Below, piece by piece: positions 58,841 to 64,000 of a stretch of DNA of 64,000 nt. This stretch comes from JAEUSF01 sp964484145 (GTDB lineage: Bacteria > Patescibacteriota > Doudnabacteria > UBA920), in NCBI GenBank assembly GCA_964484145.1, contig CAZAED010000002.1, forward strand, positions 1-64,000. Direction: 5' to 3'. A program made the translations under genes and the position numbers. Position 1 is the stretch's first letter, and each line of letters begins with the position of its first letter. Under the pieces are notes generated by a model. It did not search any database. It was not told where the DNA came from and worked only from the letters and a program-made list of their open reading frames with translations.

Positions 58841-59287
58841 TTATAACTTCTTCAGCTCTTCTTTAAACTCCTCTACATCTTCAAACTTTCTATACACCGA
58901 CGCAAAACGTATATAAGCAACCTTGTCTAACTTCTTTATTTTCTTCATTACTATTTCACCTATGTCTTCACTCTTTATTTCTCCGTCTTTGGCTTTTTTT
59001 TGAATCTCTATTTCTATACCGGAAACCAACTTCTTTAAACCGTCCTCGCTTACAGGCCTTTTTTCAAAGGCTCTATGTATTCCACGCTCCATTTTCTCCT
59101 TACTAAACAATTCTTTACGACCGTTCTTTTTTATTACGGTAAGGCCTAAAATTTCAATTTCTTCATAGGTACTAAAACGAAACTCGCACTTTTCGCATTC
59201 CCTACGCCTTCTTATAGCGCTGCCGTCTTCTACGGGCCTACTGTCTAGTACTTTAGTGTCTTCGTTTTGGCAATTAGGGCAATTCAT
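58841..59287 (-). CDS. nrdR: Transcriptional repressor NrdR
   Basis: A 148-residue repressor of ribonucleotide reductase genes, starting at ATG 59287 (MNCPNCQNEDTKVLDSRPVE). It has the N-terminal zinc ribbon CPNC ... CEKC, RRRRECEKCEFRFSTYEEIE and an ATP-cone domain from residue 49. Length is normal (150-160). An upstream in-frame stretch to 59350 is rejected because it overlaps promoter sequence. Confidence 0.95.
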   Translation of the reverse strand: MNCPNCQNEDTKVLDSRPVEDGSAIRRRRECEKCEFRFSTYEEIEILGLTVIKKNGRKELFSKEKMERGIHRAFEKRPVSEDGLKKLVSGIEIEIQKKAKDGEIKSEDIGEIVMKKIKKLDKVAYIRFASVYRKFEDVEEFKEELKKL

Positions 59288-59378
59288 AATTGTGACATTT
59301 AACCGTTGACATTTGACCTTTAACTTAAAAAGAAAAGCGGTGTGTGTCAATTGTTAAATGTTAAAGGTGAAAAGTTAA

Positions 59379-59427
59379 TTCACTGTATATTGTTATCGCT
59401 TAACTATTGTACTACTACATATTGTGT
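59379..59427 (-). promoter_or_regulatory. Two NrdR boxes upstream of nrdR-nrdJ
   Basis: AACAATATACAGTGAA (59394 to 59379 on the minus strand) and ACACAATATGTAGTAG (59427 to 59412) match the NrdR consensus ACAC-A/T-ATAT-A/T-GTGT pattern. The 33-base spacing between starts is about three helical turns, as is usual for tandem boxes. Autoregulation of the operon is expected. Confidence 0.75.
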
Positions 59428-59613
59428 TAGTCAAAAAAATCAAAACCCTCTTAAAGCCTAAGATTTTTGGTTTTTATGATAGCGTAATACTAAGCTATCC
59501 ACAAATAAACATAAATTTTTATTTTTGAAAAAAATTAAAAAAAGAGGAGCATATGGTCATACCCCGCTTGCAATAAACCTCCTTGGTGCGACAGGTCATT
59601 TTTTCAGCCTCGC

Positions 59614-59922
59614 TTATCGTTCTCTGATTGGCCGGCTCCTCCATTCTTGAAAAAAGCGCTGCCTGAGGCTGCATTGTGCCTCGAACCAATCTTCCTCAGC
59701 GGTTCCAGGAAGGCTGCACTGGGTGCGCTCCAAGTAAACGAGACAAGCCTCCTTTCTTATTTCCTCCTCTGTGGGATAAGGCAATAGCCCATAATCTCTG
59801 CGGGCCATTTCCCAATCCACCTTTGCATCTCCACTGCCCTCGCCTCTTTCCCATTTCTTGTAAGCCTCAAAGGCGATTTCGGAATGCGGAACCTGGTAGC
59901 CCCCGTAATCATTTTCAAACAC
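59614..59922 (-). CDS. DUF2934-like two-repeat small protein
   Basis: A 102-residue protein from GTG 59922 with GAAAGGAG 8 bases upstream; the longer frame to 60048 lacks a start signal. Two repeats of the DUF2934 type are visible: EIAFEAYKKWERGEGSGDAK with DWEMARRD, and EIRKEACLVYLERTQCSLPG with TAEEDWFEAQ. Function unknown. GC is above the neighbours, in the style of the 37-41 kb island. Hairpins surround it. Confidence 0.65.
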   Translation of the reverse strand: MFENDYGGYQVPHSEIAFEAYKKWERGEGSGDAKVDWEMARRDYGLLPYPTEEEIRKEACLVYLERTQCSLPGTAEEDWFEAQCSLRQRFFQEWRSRPIRER

Positions 59923-60246
59923 GTTTGGGACTCCTTTCACTGCTAGCATACCAGAAAAAAACAAATATAAAAACCCCGGGGCATATTTACCCCGATCCAC
60001 TTTTACAAGGAATAGATTAAAGAAAAAGTGGGGCGGGGTCCAGAACAATAAAGGTTCCCCGCAACAGAGCTATGAAATATCCAACCTGTATTAGCTCCTC
60101 GGCTAGCTTGCCTTGCAAGCAAGACAGACTCACCTACGCCGCTAATAAAAAAATCTCCAGGGGCACATCTGGAGATTTTAAGTTTATATTATTTTCCTAT
60201 TTCCAACCCGCCTAAATGCTTTTGCTTTTGGCGAAGTAAGTTCTCT
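59923..60246. other. Gene-free stretch with GC-rich hairpins
   Basis: Contains ACCCCGGGGCATATTTACCCC-type pairing near 59973-59993, GCTAGCTTGCCTTGCAAGCA near 60102-60122, and the terminator at 60144-60180. No further gene was seen. Confidence 0.45.
60144..60180 (-). terminator. Rho-independent terminator of the 60247 gene
   Basis: AAAATCTCCAG (60150-60160) / CTGGAGATTTT (60169-60179); on the minus strand followed by a seven-T run. Confidence 0.88.
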
Positions 60247-60684
60247 TTATTGCGTCAGCGTATGGTAGAGCAAATCTATCATGCCGCTATTTTTAGCTTG
60301 GTACTTTATAGTCGAAGCACCTGCAACCTGGCCGCTTACTACAGGCTGAGTTTGCGAATCTTGACTAAAGCCTAAGGCATAAGTTACACCGCTATTGTCT
60401 GCTAGCCAAGCTAGATTGTCAGCATAAAGCGCGTAAGTTTCTTCTGCTGGCTGAACTAAGTTAGCATACAAAAATTTGTCGTAGGCTGAGGCTATGCTGT
60501 CTATTCCCGAAACTACATTTTGCATAGAAAAGGGGTCGTTAATTTCAGTTGTCGATCCGTTAAATCCTATGTCAGTAGAAGCTACTGCAAATAGGAATGC
60601 TAAAGAGAACATAGCAGTCCCAAGCAGAGCCATAACTTTGCCAGGAGTTTCCTGGGTTAAGGCATTATTAATTAGTTGATTCAT
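60247..60684 (-). CDS. Small secreted or membrane-anchored hypothetical protein
   Basis: A 145-residue protein with an N-terminal hydrophobic segment (about 16-36, VMALLGTAMFSLAFLFAVAS), followed by a polar region rich in Ser, Ala and Asp. Mid-part: ASAYDKFLYANLVQPAEETY; end: TIKYQAKNSGMIDLLYHTLT. No known motif. It has its own terminator and a long upstream gap, so it is probably transcribed alone. Confidence 0.6.
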   Translation of the reverse strand: MNQLINNALTQETPGKVMALLGTAMFSLAFLFAVASTDIGFNGSTTEINDPFSMQNVVSGIDSIASAYDKFLYANLVQPAEETYALYADNLAWLADNSGVTYALGFSQDSQTQPVVSGQVAGASTIKYQAKNSGMIDLLYHTLTQ

Positions 60685-61126
60685 ATTTTTGTTTTCCGCA
60701 AACAGATATTAATCGCTCTATAAAAAGAAGTAATCGCGCGTTCGACTCCTTTTTATATTTATACAAAAGCAAAAAACCTCTAGTTTGCTAATATTAATTT
60801 TTGTTTTATTTTTACAGGTTTTAAGACCCTGTAGTCTTTTTTGTTTCAATTAAGTATGATGATTTTGCCTTTATTTTATTTGGCAAATCGACCTTTTTCA
60901 TCACTCTTTAATATATTATAGCACAGTGGCACGAAAATTGCAAGCACATTTAAAAAACTGCCACTCTTTTAGGAGTCGCAGTTTCTGTAGGCTTCTGTAG
61001 TGAATTTAAATTTTGTAGTTCTGTAGCTCTATTTCATTTTCTTTCGTATGAAAGCCGGCTTGCCCGCCGAAATCTTCTACTAAATATCTGTTGTACCTTT
61101 TATAAAACGCTAACGATGACCATCAA
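60685..61126. other. Gene-free region between a small gene and ftsZ
   Basis: Holds the leader of the 60247 gene, a hairpin AAGAC/GTCTT with a T-tail at about 60820-60846, AGTGGCA/TGCCACT at about 60925-60965, and the CTGTAG word repeat at 60988-61028. No gene or known RNA was found. Confidence 0.5.
60988..61028. repeat. Dispersed word repeat (TTTCTGTAGGCTTCTGTAGT)
   Basis: Near-identical to 56040-56083: TTTCTGTAGGCTTCTGTAGT, AATTTTGTAGTTCTGTAGCT. It lies just past the ftsZ stop. Confidence 0.75.
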
Positions 61127-62350
61127 TCATTTCATTTTTTTGCGGATGAAGGCGGGGATCTCTAATTCGTCGTCGTCATCCCCTACTGACATACTAGGCT
61201 CTGGCATTTTCTCTATGGGAGGTGTGGGCTGAACCGGACGCGGATTAAACATTGGCTTTCTAATTTCTACCGGAGTAATGGGCGGCAAGTTTACCGGCGC
61301 AGTTTTTGTTTCCGGTATTAGGTGTCTTTTTTCTTCATGGCTTAAAAGTGCTATAGGACGTTTGCTACTTTCGTCAAAACCGGTAGCAATAACTGTAATG
61401 CGAATTTCATCGCCCATGTCGTCGTCTATAACTGTACCAAATTTTACCTTTGCGTCTGGGTCTATACTCTTAGTAATTACTTTGGCAGCTTCGTCTATTT
61501 CAAACATGCCTAAGTTGCTTCCACCGGTTATGTTAAATAGCACACCCTTAGCGCCGTCTATTGCAAGTTCAAGTAATGGAGAATTAATTGCCAGGCGCGC
61601 GGCTTCTTGCGCTCTGTTCTCTCCCGCTGCTCTACCTATACCCATAAGCGCTGTGCCAGCGTCTTGCATAATACTTCTTACGTCCGCAAAGTCGGCGTTA
61701 ACAATACCGTGAGTAGTAATTAAATCCGAAATGCCGGCAATGCCCTGACGCAAAACTTCGTCCACTGTCTTAAACGCGTCTACTAGTGAAGTTTTTTTGT
61801 CTATAATTTGGAGTATGCGGTCGTTCTGAATAGAAATTATTGCATCTACTTTGTCTTTTAAATTATCGTAACCAATTTCCGCAACTTCTTTTCTCTTGCT
61901 GCCTTCAAAAGTAAACGGCTTAGTTACTACAGCCACGGTTAAGATACCTTTGTTCTTACAAAGTTCAGCCACTATAGGTGAAGCGCCGGTGCCTGTTCCC
62001 CCGCCAAGTCCGCAGGTTATAAAAACCATATCCGCGTTGTCTATAACTTCTTCTAAATCTTCTATACTTTCTTCCGCGGCCTGACGCCCAAGTTCCGGGT
62101 TCATGCCCGAACCTAAACCTTTAGTCACACTTCTTCCAATGTGAACTTTTTTGTCTGACTGGTTATTGTGGAGCGCTTGCGAGTCTGTGTTAATTGCCAC
62201 AAACTCAACGCCCTTAATGCCAAGTTCCGACATTCGGTTAACCGCCGAAGTGCCCGACCCGCCAATACCCAATACTTTAATTCTGGCAAAACTTTCAATT
62301 TTAGGTTTAACTTCCATGTGTTTTTTATTTACCCCGTTAGAATTTTTCAT
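61127..62350 (-). CDS. ftsZ: Cell division protein FtsZ
   Basis: A 407-residue tubulin homologue forming the division ring. IKVLGIGGSGTSAVNRM, the GTP signature CGLGGGTGTGASPIVAEL, NADFADVRSIMQDAGTALMG and the T7-loop region are intact. A Pro-rich linker leads to the C-terminal tail DDELEIPAFIRKKMK, the conserved partner-binding peptide. The start may be 62350 or the inner ATG at 62317 (MEVKPKIESF). No other division genes are adjacent. Confidence 0.95.
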   Translation of the reverse strand: MKNSNGVNKKHMEVKPKIESFARIKVLGIGGSGTSAVNRMSELGIKGVEFVAINTDSQALHNNQSDKKVHIGRSVTKGLGSGMNPELGRQAAEESIEDLEEVIDNADMVFITCGLGGGTGTGASPIVAELCKNKGILTVAVVTKPFTFEGSKRKEVAEIGYDNLKDKVDAIISIQNDRILQIIDKKTSLVDAFKTVDEVLRQGIAGISDLITTHGIVNADFADVRSIMQDAGTALMGIGRAAGENRAQEAARLAINSPLLELAIDGAKGVLFNITGGSNLGMFEIDEAAKVITKSIDPDAKVKFGTVIDDDMGDEIRITVIATGFDESSKRPIALLSHEEKRHLIPETKTAPVNLPPITPVEIRKPMFNPRPVQPTPPIEKMPEPSMSVGDDDDELEIPAFIRKKMK

Positions 62351-62433
62351 ATTTTTTTATTTAGCCCTTTTGTTTTAAAAATTTCTAATGGGGCTTATGC
62401 TTACTATTATAATGTAAAAGATGATAATAAATA

Positions 62434-62477
62434 AAAACAAGCCTGTTCACCCGTAACCGTAATTTAGCTTGTTTTTT
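62434..62477. terminator. Hairpin with T-tails between ftsZ and the secreted protein gene
   Basis: AAAACAAGC (62434-62442) / GCTTGTTTTTT (62467-62477). T-rich on both strands, so it could insulate the two divergent units. Confidence 0.6.
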
Positions 62478-62603
62478 TGTTTTGATTTTATATACCTATT
62501 GCCACTTACTGGCCTTTAGGCTTTGTTTGATTATAACACAACTTAAAAATTATGCAAAAAGTGGATTATTTGCTATTATATAGACAAATTAAGTACCCTT
62601 TAA

Positions 62604-64000
62604 ATGAAACAAAAAATATTTAAAATTTTAACCTTAGTATTCTTTATAAGCTCTTTTTTGTTGCCTTTTATTTTTGTAGAAAAAGCCCAAGCAGCCTGCT
62701 CCTACAGAATTAGCCGGTTTGATTCCAAGGGCAAAACTACCGCCTCAGTTAATGAAACTATTAATTTCATAGCCGTTGTAGAACGAAGCGGTACACTTTC
62801 AGATTGTGCAAGCGAAATGAGGTTTGAATTATACGCAAAAGATAATGGCGGTTTTAATGGAGCTTTTAATGGTTTTTTTATAGAAGGAAAAGCTGCCAGC
62901 TTCAAAAGCAACACTGCTACAGTAGAATTTAATACAGATTTAAAAAAAATAGATCTAACAAAACTCAGTACTCCTACTCAGCCGGCTTTTTATGTTAAAG
63001 CAATGAGTAATAATTTTATAACGCTCGAGCAACTTGTTAGCTCTCCTGTGGTAATTACTGTAAGTGGCGTAATAGATTCAAGTAGCCCCCACTTAAAACT
63101 CCGCTTTGAACCAGCTCAAAATTCATATTCTTTAAACCAAGAAGTTAAAATTTGGATTGACGCAAAAATTTTTACTAACACAACCCGAATAAACCATCCA
63201 GATGTAAATGAAATTTACGCGGTAGCTAAGGCTGGCGGAGCAAACGGCACAATCTTGAGCGACATTACCGTAAGTGCCGATAATTTTAGCAAGTACGAAC
63301 AGAATATAACAATTAAACTCGCCAAATCTCTTGGTATTAATGTTGGTTCTAACAATATTAATGTTAGTTTATGGAATTCAAAAACTAGTCTCAAATTAGG
63401 GGAAGCTAACCTAGCTATAAGTGTTGCAGGCTCTACGGCAATGGGCGTTCAAACAAACGTCACAACTTTAAAACCCGACTCCGATTTAATATTTTCAATT
63501 ACCAATTCTGCGGGTAAAAATTTGCGCGGAACTATTGAAGTTAATGGCACTTCTAATTCCTTTGGCTCTTTACCTTTTACTTTAAAGACATCTACAGCCA
63601 ATGGGTTTGTAAATGGACGCAACACAATTACAGTAAAAGCCTTAGACAACGCCACAGGGCAAGCGGTAACTTTAGAAAATTCAGGCCAGCTGACTATTAC
63701 AGTTGACCCAAATGCAACACCTACCACAACAACTACAAAAAAATATGCATGCAAGGCCGGAGACGGAAAATATGCTTGCAGCGCAAGCAACGACCCGGGT
63801 CTTGGCGATGTTTACGCTCAGGGCGGGGGCTGCAATGCTATGGAAGTACAACAAGTAGAATTATGTTGGTGCGGTAAAACCGACGACCAAATAAAAACCC
63901 AGTGTACATCTACCTCTAACCCTACTCTTCCGACTGACAAATTAATGAACCCAATCCCCACCGAAGGGTTGTTAGACACTTTCTTAGGTATTACCAAAGG
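62604..64000 (+). CDS. Large secreted Ig-like protein, cut by the window end
   Basis: An open frame of at least 465 residues from ATG 62604. It has a signal peptide (MKQKIFKILTLVFFISSFLL, cleavage after AQA) and then beta-rich, Asn/Thr-rich Ig-like repeats. A Thr linker (TTTTTKK) and a Cys-rich segment (YACKAGDGKYACSASNDPG, GGGCNAMEVQQVELCWCG) follow. The last visible residues (NPIPTEGLLDTFLGITKG) could lead into membrane segments, as in pilin-like proteins of this phylum. That reading is tentative. The stop lies outside the window. Confidence 0.75.
   Translation, partial: MKQKIFKILTLVFFISSFLLPFIFVEKAQAACSYRISRFDSKGKTTASVNETINFIAVVERSGTLSDCASEMRFELYAKDNGGFNGAFNGFFIEGKAASFKSNTATVEFNTDLKKIDLTKLSTPTQPAFYVKAMSNNFITLEQLVSSPVVITVSGVIDSSSPHLKLRFEPAQNSYSLNQEVKIWIDAKIFTNTTRINHPDVNEIYAVAKAGGANGTILSDITVSADNFSKYEQNITIKLAKSLGINVGSNNINVSLWNSKTSLKLGEANLAISVAGSTAMGVQTNVTTLKPDSDLIFSITNSAGKNLRGTIEVNGTSNSFGSLPFTLKTSTANGFVNGRNTITVKALDNATGQAVTLENSGQLTITVDPNATPTTTTTKKYACKAGDGKYACSASNDPGLGDVYAQGGGCNAMEVQQVELCWCGKTDDQIKTQCTSTSNPTLPTDKLMNPIPTEGLLDTFLGITK

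Overview
The window is a 64 kb AT-rich stretch of bacterial DNA read with the standard bacterial code (TAA, TAG and TGA all end genes). Several traits suggest a member of the Candidate Phyla Radiation (Patescibacteria, probably Parcubacteria-like). The genes are short and densely packed, often with TAATG or ATGA overlaps. There is a large modular S-layer-like protein, paired O-antigen-ligase/TPR proteins, a class II ribonucleotide reductase with NrdR, a compact pentose-phosphate/gluconeogenic set, and many dispersed palindromes. Some palindromes sit inside protein genes. The lineage is inferred from gene content only.

Layout. 1-7.9 kb: a leftward operon for surface glycan synthesis (flippase, small HTH protein, SGNH-like protein, then a holo-ACP synthase/FkbH/ACP/MaoC/SDR module, a GDP-mannose 3,5-epimerase-like enzyme and a glycosyltransferase). 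8-21 kb: transaldolase-like enzyme, GT4 glycosyltransferase, two O-antigen ligase/TPR proteins flanking an HlyD/MacA-like adaptor, a TPR protein, the S-layer-like protein and tRNA-Pro. 21-31 kb: LOG-family protein, class I aldolase, GlpX and transketolase. Between GlpX and transketolase lies a GlpX/transketolase chimera best explained by tandem duplication. 31-37 kb: SPFH protein, metK under a SAM-I riboswitch (with an assembly gap), a DUF4258/DUF2283 pair, tRNA-Gly, HU, nusB and rpmF.

37-41.7 kb is an island unlike its surroundings: higher GC, strong Shine-Dalgarno sites, three rightward CPBP-family membrane proteases, and facing them a leftward series of very small membrane-peptide ORFs separated by strong hairpins. 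It is the best candidate here for an undescribed system. 41.7-53 kb holds housekeeping genes: groES-groEL behind a CIRCE-like operator, mutM, a Rel/SpoT protein, ndk, a cyclophilin and comEC.

53-59.5 kb looks like a cobalamin-use block: a small membrane protein, a DUF4430 lipoprotein, a CobO-type adenosyltransferase and a GIY-YIG ORF between direct repeats, then nrdJ and nrdR preceded by two NrdR boxes. 59.5-64 kb holds a small two-repeat DUF2934-like gene, a small membrane protein, ftsZ and the start of a large secreted protein cut by the window end. Nearly every gap contains an inverted repeat built from a short repeated word, a different word in each gap.
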